Below, piece by piece: positions 1 to 8,279 of a DNA stretch of 64,000 bases. Numbering within the stretch: position 1 is the first letter of the stretch; every line of letters starts with the position of its first letter. Under the pieces are notes generated by a model. That model was not told the DNA's origin. It saw only the letters and a list, made by a program, of their open reading frames with translations, and ran no database searches. Source of the stretch: Flagellimonas olearia (GTDB lineage: Bacteria; Bacteroidota; Bacteroidia; Flavobacteriales; Flavobacteriaceae); the NCBI RefSeq assembly GCF_009184425.1, contig NZ_WELG01000001.1, forward strand, positions 1,487,870 to 1,551,869. Direction: 5' to 3'. Made by a program: the position numbers and the translations under genes.

Positions 1-2219
1 AATATTTGATCTTTGACACGGGAGTTATAGTAGGCATAATCCAACCTAATACGGTTGTCCATAAACCTAAGATCGGCACCAAATTCCGTGGACTGGTTCT
101 TTTCGGGTACAATTTCGAAACCTCTTTGGGTACTTCTTCTGTATCCGCCAACACCACCAAAGGGAAAGTCACCATCCACTACGTAGTACTGTCCTGCTTG
201 TCCAAATCCTGGGCCCTTACCTACTTCGGCCCATGAAGCTCTTAACTTACCAAAAGTAAATACGCTGTTCTCCCCGAATAGGTCCGATATGTCATAGGCC
301 AAACTTGCCGATGGGTAAAAGAACGATCTGTTTTCAGCGGGCAAAGTGGAAATCCAGTCATTTCTTCCAGTTAAAGACAGGAATAATTTGTCTTTGTATC
401 CGAATTTAAGCTCTCCAAAAACACCCATTACGCGTTCCTGTACTACACTTTTATTGATAAAAAAGTTGGTGGTATTGCCTATTTCGTTCAATCCGGGAAT
501 GTTCAATCCCTCTCCCCTAGCTTCAAGATAGGATCGTTTTGAATCGGACAATTGATGTCCAACGGTCAAATCCGTTGTAAAATCATCTGACCAAGACTTA
601 TTGAACGCTGCCAAAAAGTTGGATTCCAACCCTGTAAAATTAATATTCTGTTCCAGGATAAAACCGCCCACTTGCGAGCCGCCATCCAAATCAGGGCCCA
701 CATAACGGTTCCTGGCATCGGAGTAGTTGTCTATCTGGGCAGCGTAGGTAAAGGTAACCCAATCTTTTGGAGACCACGTCATGGTAGTGTTCCCAATCCA
801 TCGGTTTACATCATCCTCCAAATTACTGGTTTCCATAAGGTACCTTGGGTTGTCTATAATACCAAAGGAATAATCCCGCTCACTACCGTCAGGGTTCTTG
901 TAATCATTGATAGGAAAGGTTCCTGAATAGTAGGAAAGGGCACTCATCACGGATTTATCACCACCATTGGCCCTCTTTCCTCCAGAATTGGAGAACGCTA
1001 CCGAACCATCGATGGTAAAGTTATCCGTTACCTTATATCCTGCCTTCAACCTAAAATTGGTCTTTTTATAATCCGTATTGGGCAAAACCCCTTGCTCGCT
1101 GTTGTTACCCACAGAGAAATAATAATTCAACCGCTCACTGGCCCCACTAAGGTTCAAGTTGAGCTGGGAGTTGAACCCGGTTCTAAAAATGTCATACGGA
1201 CTGTAGAAACGGTCATTGGACAAATCAACAATCTCTCCTCCACCCAAATCGTAGGAATCCAGTGCATATTCTGGACCCCATGAGTAGAAAGAGGTTGCGT
1301 TTTGAACCCGGTTGAAACCCGTTTCGGAGTTTGGATCGTACAATGTTCTTGGAGCACCGGAAAACCCTTCCCTATATGTAGTTTGAAGGGGGGGAGTGGT
1401 CCTCACCGTCCTGAAAGTAGTTGAAGCGGTCAAATTGATCTTCGCTTTGCCCTGCTTTCCTTTCTTGGTGGTAATGATAATCGCCCCATTGGAAGCCCTT
1501 ACCCCATAAAGTGCCGTTGCCGCCGCACCTTTTAACACGTTAAAACTTTCGATGTCCTCTGGGTTAAGATCCCCCGCCCTGTTCGAAAAAGCAAACTGCT
1601 CCGAGCTGTTTGGCGAATTGGAACCTGCACTGGGTCGTACTTCACCCGCAAAGGTATCGTTGTTAAGGGCCAGACCATCCACAATGATCAAAGGTTGGTT
1701 GCCCCGGGAAGGGTCAATGGAAGTTACCCCACGGATCAAGATGTCCACCCCACCACCGGAAGTTCCCGATGTACGATTGATCTGTACCCCTGCAATACGT
1801 CCCTGCAGGGTTTCGATCGGGTTGGCCTGTCCAACAAGGTTAACATCTTCAGCACTTACCTTGGTAACCGAATATCCAAGGGATTTTTGCTTCTGTTCAA
1901 CACCAAAAGCGGTTACCACCACTTCATCCAGTTGTGTTGAATCTTCTTCCATGACCACATTGAGCCTGGTCTGCGACCCAACGGTCACATCTTGCGTCTG
2001 CATTCCCAAATACGAAAATTGCAGTATCTGTCCGCTTGAAGCGGTGATGGAGTAATTCCCATCAAAATCTGTTGTCGTGCCATTTGATGTTCCTTGAACA
2101 ACAATGGTCACCCCTGGTAAAGGTTGGCCCGATGAATCACTGACCGTTCCTGTGATAGTCTGCCCATAGGTGGTTAGCCCCATAAACAGTCCCATCAAAA
2201 TGAAATAAACGTTCTTCAT
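1..2219 (-). CDS. SusC/RagA-family TonB-linked outer-membrane protein (3' end outside window)
   Basis: The reading frame is open from an ATG at 2219 to the left edge, giving 739 residues; the C-terminal part of the barrel lies outside. Residues 1-20 form a signal peptide ending ...TYG-QTITG. A CarboxypepD_reg-like domain follows (about 21-105, with the LPGVTIVVQGTSNGT and FDGNYSI signatures of SusC proteins), then a plug domain (about 115-230, with the TonB-box-like DEVVVTAFG, LIIVDG and GVRASNGAIIITTKKG), then beta-barrel strands. By family it imports a glycan- or peptide-derived oligomer with a SusD partner, which would lie left of the window. Unlike the SusC at 22068 it has no STN domain, so no sigma/anti-sigma signalling is expected. 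Substrate cannot be read from sequence. Confidence 0.95.
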   Translation of the reverse strand, partial: MKNVYFILMGLFMGLTTYGQTITGTVSDSSGQPLPGVTIVVQGTSNGTTTDFDGNYSITASSGQILQFSYLGMQTQDVTVGSQTRLNVVMEEDSTQLDEVVVTAFGVEQKQKSLGYSVTKVSAEDVNLVGQANPIETLQGRIAGVQINRTSGTSGGGVDILIRGVTSIDPSRGNQPLIIVDGLALNNDTFAGEVRPSAGSNSPNSSEQFAFSNRAGDLNPEDIESFNVLKGAAATALYGVRASNGAIIITTKKGKQGKAKINLTASTTFRTVRTTPPLQTTYREGFSGAPRTLYDPNSETGFNRVQNATSFYSWGPEYALDSYDLGGGEIVDLSNDRFYSPYDIFRTGFNSQLNLNLSGASERLNYYFSVGNNSEQGVLPNTDYKKTNFRLKAGYKVTDNFTIDGSVAFSNSGGKRANGGDKSVMSALSYYSGTFPINDYKNPDGSERDYSFGIIDNPRYLMETSNLEDDVNRWIGNTTMTWSPKDWVTFTYAAQIDNYSDARNRYVGPDLDGGSQVGGFILEQNINFTGLESNFLAAFNKSWSDDFTTDLTVGHQLSDSKRSYLEARGEGLNIPGLNEIGNTTNFFINKSVVQERVMGVFGELKFGYKDKLFLSLTGRNDWISTLPAENRSFFYPSASLAYDISDLFGENSVFTFGKLRASWAEVGKGPGFGQAGQYYVVDGDFPFGGVGGYRRSTQRGFEIVPEKNQSTEFGADLRFMDNRIRLDYAYYNSRVKDQI

Positions 2220-2506
2220 TCTTTAGTTTTTGTTATTTAATGATGAATATTGAGAAAAAAATTTAATAATCAAACAATAACTTAAAAAAATGTTGTATTT
2301 GTAAAAATATCAGGATAAGAGTGTGCAATATTCAAAAAAATCATGGAACCGCAACTTTTTTCTAATTTTTATTTCTCCTATCCATTTCAGACTCAAGAAT
2401 CACCTGATTGAGATATTGTTAATTTTTTAATCCTGTTTTTGTGGATTGTTCAGTTTTTATCGTATCTTATTAAGGCTTAACAATCATTAACTTAAACACA
2501 CCGATC

Positions 2507-2956
2507 ATGAAGAAAATACTTGGATTGGTTTTATTGGTGTTGGTTTTTATTTCCGCAGCATGGCTCACACCGCCAAAACCTGAAACAATGCATTCCATTG
2601 AGGGAACATGGGAATTAAAGAGCTTTTACAGCTACGATGATGGAGTAAACATTTCGGACACGGTACCCAAAGCAGATGGATACCGACAGGTAAAGATGTA
2701 TTATAATGGCAGGGTCATGTGGTCTCGTTATGTGCCACAGGATACTGTGGAATGGTTTGGGTATGGTAGCTATAAGATCACACCGGATTCCTTGATCGAA
2801 ACCTTGGAATATGCCTCTTCCTCCATGATGAGCGCTTTGGATACCCTACGGGTGTTCCGTTTTGAGTTAAAGATCACAGAGGATGCCTATAGCCAAATAA
2901 GCTTTGATGAAGAAGGCAATAGGACCTTCTCCGAAAACTACGTACGAATTGATTGA
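2507..2956 (+). CDS. Small secreted protein, lipocalin-like fold suspected
   Basis: 149 residues, with an N-terminal hydrophobic signal segment (about 1-20, MKKILGLVLLVLVFISAAW). The body starts with IEGTWELKSF, the opening common to lipocalin-like and DUF4488-type Bacteroidota proteins, and alternates short beta-like stretches (VKMYYNGRVMWSRY, GYGSYKITPDSLIETLEY). There is no lipobox Cys, so it is probably soluble in the periplasm. It is monocistronic, convergent with trxB, and shares the hairpin terminator at 2975. Function unknown; the lipocalin idea rests only on the GTWEL opening and size. Confidence 0.8.
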   Translation: MKKILGLVLLVLVFISAAWLTPPKPETMHSIEGTWELKSFYSYDDGVNISDTVPKADGYRQVKMYYNGRVMWSRYVPQDTVEWFGYGSYKITPDSLIETLEYASSSMMSALDTLRVFRFELKITEDAYSQISFDEEGNRTFSENYVRID

Positions 2957-2974
2957 TTAAATCAAGGTTGCACT

Positions 2975-3007
2975 AAAAAAGGCACCGGAGATTCCGGTGC
3001 CTTTTTT
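2975..3007. terminator. Bidirectional intrinsic terminator
   Basis: A perfect 9-bp stem (GGCACCGGA 2981-2989 / TCCGGTGCC 2993-3001) with a 3-nt loop, flanked by A6 on the left and T6 on the right. It can stop transcription of the secreted protein gene from the left and of trxB from the right. Confidence 0.9.
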
Positions 3008-3035
3008 CATTATATGAATTTAACTGTACAGCTAT

Positions 3036-4004
3036 TTAGGAAACCAAGGTCTCCTTGCTTTCCACAGTAGCCAAATAACGTTCTGCGTCCAAAGCGGCCA
3101 TACAACCTGTTCCTGCTGCGGTAATAGCCTGTCTGTATATCTTATCCTGGGCATCGCCACTGGCAAAGACACCTGGCTTACTGGTCTTGGTGGACTTGGG
3201 TTGGGTAATGAGATACCCTGTTTCGTCCATTTCCAGTTGGCCCTTGAAAATATCGGTATTGGGCTTATGTCCAATGGCAATGAAGAGTCCCGTGATGGCA
3301 ATTTCCTCTTTTTCCCCAGTCTGGTTGTTTACCATTCTAAGGCCTTCCACCACTTGGTCCCCAATTACCTCATCCACTTCGGTATTGTACCGAACCTCTA
3401 TATTTTCAAGACTGTTCACCCTGTGCTGCATGGCTTTTGAGGCCCTCATTTCGTCCTTACGGATCAGCATGGTGACCTTTTTGCAGATATTGGCAAGGTA
3501 TGATGCTTCTTCCGCAGCAGTATCCCCACCACCTACGATGGCCACTTCCTGACCTTTGTAAAAGAATCCATCACAAACCGCACAGGCTGATACTCCCCCA
3601 CCCCTTAAACGTTGTTCGCTGGGGATGTTCAAGTATTTTGCAGAGGCTCCTGTTGAAATGATAACGGTCTCGGCTTCCACGATTTTGGAATCATCCACAG
3701 TAACTTTGTGGATTCCTCCCACCTCATCGCTTAAATCCACCGCAGTGATCATTCCTATCCGCACCTCGGTGCCAAATCGCTCCGCTTGCTGTTGCAATTG
3801 CATCATCATGGTGGGGCCGTCTATCCCTTCGGGATATCCAGGGAAATTATCCACCTCTGTTGTGGTGGTCAATTGCCCACCAGGCTCCATTCCAGTGTAC
3901 AGCACAGGTTTCAAATCGGCCCTAGCAGCGTAGATTGCCGCCGTGTAACCCGCAGGTCCCGAACCAACAATCAATGTTTTTACTCTTTCCAGTTGTTCTG
4001 ACAT
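3036..4004 (-). CDS. trxB: Thioredoxin-disulfide reductase
   Basis: 322-residue flavoprotein that passes electrons from NADPH to thioredoxin in the cytoplasm. The FAD-binding GSGPAGYTAAIYAARA lies near residue 14, the redox pair is CAVC (about 141-144), an NADPH-binding GGGDTAAEEA follows, and the C-terminal FAD motif GVFASGDAQD is present. Length matches the family. The ATG at 4004 (MSEQLERV) is preferred over an upstream in-frame TTG at 4022, because a consensus promoter at 4035-4067 leaves room for a short leader only. It stands alone, convergent with the gene at 2507. Confidence 0.97.
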   Translation of the reverse strand: MSEQLERVKTLIVGSGPAGYTAAIYAARADLKPVLYTGMEPGGQLTTTTEVDNFPGYPEGIDGPTMMMQLQQQAERFGTEVRIGMITAVDLSDEVGGIHKVTVDDSKIVEAETVIISTGASAKYLNIPSEQRLRGGGVSACAVCDGFFYKGQEVAIVGGGDTAAEEASYLANICKKVTMLIRKDEMRASKAMQHRVNSLENIEVRYNTEVDEVIGDQVVEGLRMVNNQTGEKEEIAITGLFIAIGHKPNTDIFKGQLEMDETGYLITQPKSTKTSKPGVFASGDAQDKIYRQAITAAGTGCMAALDAERYLATVESKETLVS

Positions 4005-4034
4005 AACAAAAATCTTCCTCAATATTCTATCCTA

Positions 4035-4067
4035 CAAAAGTAGGTTTTTTGTATAGAAACTTACAAA
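4035..4067 (-). promoter_or_regulatory. Candidate trxB promoter
   Basis: On the minus strand TTTG (4067-4064) is followed after 21 bp by TACTTTTG (4042-4035), an exact match to the Bacteroidota -7 consensus TAnnTTTG. The predicted start lies about 23 nt before the trxB ATG. The -7 element also sits in a small palindrome CCTACAAAAGTAGG (4031-4044). Confidence 0.5.
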
Positions 4068-4150
4068 GCGGGATTCGGCATTCCTCTTTGGATTTATTAA
4101 AAAGATGTGAACATTTATCAGCAGAGACGTAAACCATGACCATGGATAAA

Positions 4151-4176
4151 TAAAAAAGAGCCGTTGGGAGCGGCCC
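4151..4176 (-). terminator. Minus-strand intrinsic terminator
   Basis: Read on the minus strand, GGGCCG (4176-4171), a 7-nt loop and CGGCTC (4163-4158) form a 6-bp stem with one G-U pair, followed directly by T6. It lies 390 bp beyond the end of the ATP-grasp gene, too far for a simple gene terminator, so it may end a separate RNA. Confidence 0.5.
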
Positions 4177-4282
4177 TTCTTGTTTATAAGTAGATTCAGT
4201 CCATGAAAAAACAGTTTTGCCTGGCTTTTCAAAAACCGTTACAACCAAGGGGCTCAACCTCAAAAACCCCCTGGCGCAACGG
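4151..4282 (-). ncRNA. Candidate structured small RNA or long 3' UTR
   Basis: The 558-bp gap between trxB and the ATP-grasp gene (4005-4562) has no convincing coding frame. On the minus strand it holds a long imperfect hairpin (4282-4236: CCGTT pairs with AACGG outside, CCAGGGG with CCCCTTGG inside) about 60 nt before the T6 terminator at 4151. Hairpin plus terminator resembles a small RNA. No consensus promoter was found just upstream, so processing from the ATP-grasp transcript is equally possible. The rest of the gap (4283-4562) shows nothing further. Confidence 0.25.
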
Positions 4283-4562
4283 AAACCTCTTTAGAACTAG
4301 AACTTAGGTAAAGAACACTATGAGTACCCTACAATTACCCCATCCTATTTTAGGAGGTTTGTGCTTTTAACTTTAAAGCATCTTGTTTTGACTGGGGTAA
4401 ACTTACAGTGAATCGTTTTTTAAAATAGGGGTGAATTAACCAATGACCCTTTTGCGTTCACGAATGGCCGTTTTGAATTCATATTTTTAAAATGACTTCT
4501 ACAAAAGCGCGTGAAGGAAAAGAAAATTCCTACGAAAAGTAAATTCCAACGGGAATGTTCCG

Positions 4563-5933
4563 CTATCTGGAGTATTTCAGCTTTTTTTCTATGGTCTCGA
4601 TCATGACGTTGGCGATGTCCATTCCCGTGGCGTTCTCTATGCCCTCCAAACCGGGGGAAGAGTTCACCTCGAGTAACAGTGGCCCTCTATTGGAACGGAT
4701 GATATCCACTCCCGCCACGTCCAAGTTGAGTACCTTAGCGGATTTAATGGCCAATTTTCGTTCTTCAGGGGTGATCTTTACCAAAGAGGCGGCCCCACCT
4801 TGATGGATATTGGCCCTGAACTCCCCTTTTTGTGCCTGACGCTGCATGGAGGCCACGACTTTTCCATTCACCACAAAACAGCGAATGTCCTGACCGTTGG
4901 CTTCCTTGATGAATTCCTGTACCAAAATGTTGGTCTGCACACTTTTGAAGGCATTGATGACACTTTCTGCCGCTTTATTGGTCTCTGCCAACACCACACC
5001 TTTGCCCTGGGTACTTTCCAAAAGCTTTATGATCAATGGGGAACCGTTCACCATTCGTATTAGGTCCTTGGTATCCATGGGGGATTTGGCAAAACCGGTA
5101 ATGGGGATATGGATATCGTTTTTGGAGAACAATTGGGAAGCAAACAGCTTATCCCTGGACTTTGTAATGGAATCAGCGGTATTGAGACAGTACACCCCAA
5201 GGGTATCAAACTGCCGTAGTAGAGCGCACCCATAAAAGGTAACGGAGGGTTTTATCCGTGGAATCACCGCATCAAACTTATCCAGAATATTCCCGCCCCG
5301 GTACCGAATCTCAGGAGAACCTGCATCCAGTTTCATGTACACGTTTTCCACGTTCAGAAAAACTACTTTGTGTCCCCTCAACTCACCCGCCTCAACAATT
5401 CTTTTGTTACTATACAGTTCTGGGTTGCTGGCCAAGAGACCCAAGGTCAATCCCGACTTTTCGGTCATGAAAGGCCTGTACTTTCTGGTAATTTCGTCTT
5501 GGGGAACATCACCCTGACAAAAACTTTTGGAAGGATCTACCAAAAAACGTCCATTGAGGGCCTCGCGCCCCAAGAGCATGCGATACTCCATGGTATCCCT
5601 ATTGGCAAGGGTCAGTTCTATTTCAAACGTTTCGTTACCAATGGTGACAGGGGTCTTGATCACTGGGCGTTCCTCGGAAATACCCTGGGAGCTCTTTACG
5701 TTTCGAACATCGTACAACTTTGCTTGGCAAAGAATGGAAATACTTCGGTTATCCTGCAATGGGTTTACTTCAAATCGCACCCAGTCTTCCAATCCTTTTG
5801 TAAAAATCTTGATTTTGTTGGCTTGAATCGAAGAGGTCTTCGCCCCTGAGTCCACCCGTGCCTTTATGGCCGGAATTCCCATTTCCTCCAAACGGCACCA
5901 CTCCTCGCTGCCCAATATTTTTGTTACGTCCAA
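4563..5933 (-). CDS. Fusion of RimB-like aspartic (retropepsin-fold) protease and RimK-like ATP-grasp ligase
   Basis: 456 residues in two parts. Residues 1-150 match the ATP-dependent zinc protease/RimB family: the conserved lead-in [22 protein letters not shown] and the catalytic-type VDSGAKTSS (D28-S29-G30), ending with [16 protein letters not shown]. Residues 160-455 are a RimK-type ATP-grasp: [32 protein letters not shown] and the metal-binding [14 protein letters not shown]. In the RimABK system RimK adds glutamates to ribosomal protein S6 and RimB removes them; here both activities may lie in one chain. The start is TTG at 5933: an in-frame stop lies 6 nt upstream and the conserved region begins only a few residues in. 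It follows the RMD1-family gene by 12 bp. Confidence 0.9.
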   Translation of the reverse strand: MDVTKILGSEEWCRLEEMGIPAIKARVDSGAKTSSIQANKIKIFTKGLEDWVRFEVNPLQDNRSISILCQAKLYDVRNVKSSQGISEERPVIKTPVTIGNETFEIELTLANRDTMEYRMLLGREALNGRFLVDPSKSFCQGDVPQDEITRKYRPFMTEKSGLTLGLLASNPELYSNKRIVEAGELRGHKVVFLNVENVYMKLDAGSPEIRYRGGNILDKFDAVIPRIKPSVTFYGCALLRQFDTLGVYCLNTADSITKSRDKLFASQLFSKNDIHIPITGFAKSPMDTKDLIRMVNGSPLIIKLLESTQGKGVVLAETNKAAESVINAFKSVQTNILVQEFIKEANGQDIRCFVVNGKVVASMQRQAQKGEFRANIHQGGAASLVKITPEERKLAIKSAKVLNLDVAGVDIIRSNRGPLLLEVNSSPGLEGIENATGMDIANVMIETIEKKLKYSR

Positions 5934-5945
5934 AATAAATTATGA

Positions 5946-6731
5946 TTAATTGATCAATCGCATAATGAATAGGTCCATGACCTCGACCAAAATCAAAATA
6001 ATGATGATCCATTCCAGTCTGCTGCTTTCCCTATGGTCCATTATGTCCTTGAAAAGACTTAAATTTTCCTTTATGATGTATCCTTGTTCCTTAATGGTAC
6101 GATATCTTTCCTTAAGGTCAAAGGTCTGTTTTAAATTTTTGTCCAATCGGTCCAAAGCCTCATCTTCCCAAGCCACTTCATGGGAGTCGAAAATATAGAG
6201 GTTTTCGGATATCTGGTTGTTGATGTTCAATACCCTACCGATATGCTTTTTCAGTTTCTTTCCGCCCAGGTCCAACTTTCCAAAGCGTTCCAGATAGGTC
6301 GTATGGGCCCGCGTCTCTTTCATGATCTGCTCTGAAAGTCCGGCAAAATAGTCCAAGGCCACAGATTGCGAAAGATGGAGTAAGGTAAGGCGCATGGCCT
6401 CTATGTTGGATTTTGGTAAGATTACTTTATTGTTCCCTACTTTGGGCTGAAAATCCTCCGATTCCAGTTGTACCTCTATTTCTTCCGTAAGTTCCGGGGA
6501 ACGCCATTCCAGACAAAACGGTTGGATCATTTCCGAAATTTGGTCTATCCCATTCCAATCATACCCGTAGAACGCTACAATTCCGTACTTGAATATATAC
6601 AAATACCCTATGTCATCGGAAAAGAACAGCTCATCACGGTCCCCAAACAGAAGCTCTCCCTTGATGGCCCGTCTGCAACTGGAAATATCGATGCTTGCGG
6701 CCAAGTGTACCGCTATAGCTTTTGTATCCAT
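5946..6731 (-). CDS. RMD1/Sif2 (DUF155) family membrane-anchored protein
   Basis: 261 residues. The N-terminal half has the family pattern (SIDISSCRRA, FKYGIVAFYG, and EALRLTLLHLSQSVALDYF-like text at about 110-130), then a charged helical stretch (about 165-235), and a single C-terminal membrane helix (about 241-258, LEWIIIILILVEVMDLFI), the architecture of the eukaryotic mitochondrial RMD1 and bacterial homologues. Family members are tail-anchored proteins of unknown biochemistry. It lies between the VOC gene (2 bp away) and the ATP-grasp fusion and is probably co-transcribed with both. Confidence 0.85.
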   Translation of the reverse strand: MDTKAIAVHLAASIDISSCRRAIKGELLFGDRDELFFSDDIGYLYIFKYGIVAFYGYDWNGIDQISEMIQPFCLEWRSPELTEEIEVQLESEDFQPKVGNNKVILPKSNIEAMRLTLLHLSQSVALDYFAGLSEQIMKETRAHTTYLERFGKLDLGGKKLKKHIGRVLNINNQISENLYIFDSHEVAWEDEALDRLDKNLKQTFDLKERYRTIKEQGYIIKENLSLFKDIMDHRESSRLEWIIIILILVEVMDLFIMRLIN

Positions 6732-6733
6732 TT

Positions 6734-7147
6734 TTACAGCGCAAAAATCTCACCGGAGTCCTTGAAGCTTTTGAACTCTACCATATACCCATTGGGGTCT
6801 TGTACAAAAAAGGAAAGGTGTTCCCCTGTTTTGTTTTGCATAAAGGTGGCTTCGGTGGTGATTTCCAAATCCAATTGGAACAATCTCGAGTATAGTTCGC
6901 CCCAAACATCCACAGGCACAATGACGCCAAAATGGAAGGAGGGCAAGATATAGTCCTCCAAGCGATAATTCTTGAAATCAAAATTAAAACTACCCGACTC
7001 GGTAAAGGTCAGTTGATGGCCAAAAAGGTCAACATCCAACCACTTTTCCGTCTGCCTTCCCAAATTGGCCTTCACCACATCTTGGTAAAAAGCTTTGGTC
7101 TCGGCAATGTTCTTACATGGCAAGGCGAGATGAAACTTGATGTCCAT
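6734..7147 (-). CDS. VOC (glyoxalase/bleomycin-resistance fold) family protein
   Basis: 137 residues starting at ATG 7147 (MDIKFHLALP). Two beta-alpha-beta-beta-beta modules are visible: IKFHLALPCKNIAETKAFYQ and HFGVIVPVDVWGELYSRL, ending with the typical HLSFFVQDPNGYMVEFKSF. The metal-ligand positions (H near residue 5, H at the second module start, E in MVEFK) are present, so a metal-dependent dioxygenase, lyase or resistance activity is possible; the substrate is unknown. It overlaps the Nudix gene upstream by 35 bp, so the two are translated from one message. Confidence 0.88.
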   Translation of the reverse strand: MDIKFHLALPCKNIAETKAFYQDVVKANLGRQTEKWLDVDLFGHQLTFTESGSFNFDFKNYRLEDYILPSFHFGVIVPVDVWGELYSRLFQLDLEITTEATFMQNKTGEHLSFFVQDPNGYMVEFKSFKDSGEIFAL

Positions 7148-7562
7148 TATTCTTATTTTTTGCTTTTCTCTTAAAACTTTTGAAATAAGACCGTACTGCC
7201 ATTCGGTCCGATTTATCCATAAAGGGCAAGGCTTCTTTCCAAGGCATCCAACTAGCAGCCGCAAACTTGTGCTTTTCCTTCACCTTGATGGGTTTTGCCT
7301 CCAAGTGTACCAGATAATAGTTTTTGACGACAGCACCTTCTTTTCCTTTTTTTAGGTGGGAAAGGTAAAATTGGAACTGCCCAGCGGACAATTTCAGCTT
7401 AACTTCCTCCCCAACTTCACGAATCAGGGTCTCCTCTTCGGTCTCCTTCCTTTTCTTGACACCGCCGGGCAAGGTATATCGAAGTGGCTTATCCACCTTT
7501 TTCAATACCAACACCTTGTCCTTATGGGTGGCTACCAACCTAGATTTGACCACTTTTTTCAT
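7113..7562 (-). CDS. Nudix hydrolase
   Basis: 149 residues from ATG 7562; an in-frame TTG at 7580 is possible but less likely. The Nudix box reads G-x5-E-x7-REVGEEV, present at about residues 33-55, with the usual final Gly replaced by Lys. Such enzymes hydrolyse nucleoside diphosphates linked to another moiety. The basic C-terminus (SYFKSFKRKAKNKNNG) overlaps the VOC gene. The substrate cannot be told from sequence. Confidence 0.9.
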   Translation of the reverse strand: MKKVVKSRLVATHKDKVLVLKKVDKPLRYTLPGGVKKRKETEEETLIREVGEEVKLKLSAGQFQFYLSHLKKGKEGAVVKNYYLVHLEAKPIKVKEKHKFAAASWMPWKEALPFMDKSDRMAVRSYFKSFKRKAKNKNNGHQVSSRLAM

Positions 7563-7607
7563 TTGAAAGTGTATGGACAAGGGCAGAGGGTATCTGCCCT
7601 TATCTGA

Positions 7608-7913
7608 TTATTCCAATACTTTTAAATCCACTATGACAAGAATGTCATACTCTTCTTCGTCTTCATCAATTGCGGTATCAACTTTGTAGGTAACCCTGAA
7701 GAGTTTCCCCACTAAATCGGTTGAGTCCAAATCGTACTTTTCGGCTGCAGAGGGTTCAATCTCCGCGAATCCATACGTAGATCCGTCCGCATCGGTGAAA
7801 TCGTACAAGTCCTCCACATAACCATTAAACGTAGCCTCCACAGCAGATTCCTGGGTGGTAGGCACTTCCATAAGGGTTGCCAAGGACAAGAACATTAAAA
7901 AAATAGTCTTCAT
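7608..7913 (-). CDS. Small secreted acidic protein, unknown function
   Basis: 101 residues with a short signal peptide (MKTIFLMFLSLATLMEV) and an acidic body rich in Asp/Glu (DLYDFTDADGSTYGF, AIDEDEEEYDILVIVDL). The pattern ATFNGYVEDLYDF...KLFRVTYKV...YDILVIVDLKVLE suggests a small beta-barrel (OB-like) fold. It lies between the end of the polyamine operon and the Nudix gene on the same strand. Family not recognised. Confidence 0.75.
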   Translation of the reverse strand: MKTIFLMFLSLATLMEVPTTQESAVEATFNGYVEDLYDFTDADGSTYGFAEIEPSAAEKYDLDSTDLVGKLFRVTYKVDTAIDEDEEEYDILVIVDLKVLE

Positions 7914-7967
7914 ACACTAAAAAAAATTAATGATCTGTACTCATTGTTTGGACCTTTTACTGGATGC

Positions 7968-8279
7968 TCACTCCTCTTCGGAAGTCTCCAACCCATCCGT
8001 GTCCAGGGATGTTTCTTCGTCGTTATCGTTGTCGGATTCTTCATGGTCCTCCATGGCCATGACCAATCGCTTACTCACTTTTACCAAATACGCCGTATCA
8101 TCCGTCCTGACCTCGATGCATTCCACAATCTCATTGTCACTGTTTCTGTAGGTAACAATGTCCCTATCGTCGTACCCATCCGGATATTTCTCCACCAAAA
8201 GATCCAGCACATGCCGGTTAAGTTTTTTGTAATCGACGATTACCCGTTTCAATCCTAAAGTTTGCCTGTTCTTCATCAT
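7968..8279 (-). CDS. Small hypothetical protein with acidic tail, in the polyamine operon
   Basis: 103 residues from ATG 8279, whose A is shared with the TAA stop of the deoxyhypusine-synthase-like gene (TAATG overlap); a second ATG at 8276 is also possible. The N-terminal 75 residues look folded (TLGLKRVIVDYKKLNRHVLD, then IVTYRNSDNEIVECIEVRTD), and the last 30 are almost all Asp/Glu/Ser/Thr (EESDNDNDEETSLD). Coupling to the upstream gene suggests a link to polyamine metabolism, for example as an accessory subunit; the acidic tail could bind polycations. This is inference only. Confidence 0.8.
   Translation of the reverse strand: MMKNRQTLGLKRVIVDYKKLNRHVLDLLVEKYPDGYDDRDIVTYRNSDNEIVECIEVRTDDTAYLVKVSKRLVMAMEDHEESDNDNDEETSLDTDGLETSEEE

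Noticed and set aside
3187..3933. Open frames on the plus strand opposite trxB
   Set aside because: They mirror a well-conserved thioredoxin reductase on the other strand and show no family motif or start signal.
4023..4263. Minus-strand open frame in the trxB gap
   Set aside because: Composition is irregular, no family resemblance, and it overlaps a hairpin, a terminator and the trxB promoter.
4236..4282. tRNA-like cloverleaf
   Set aside because: Only one long hairpin forms; no anticodon arm, T-loop consensus or CCA end.
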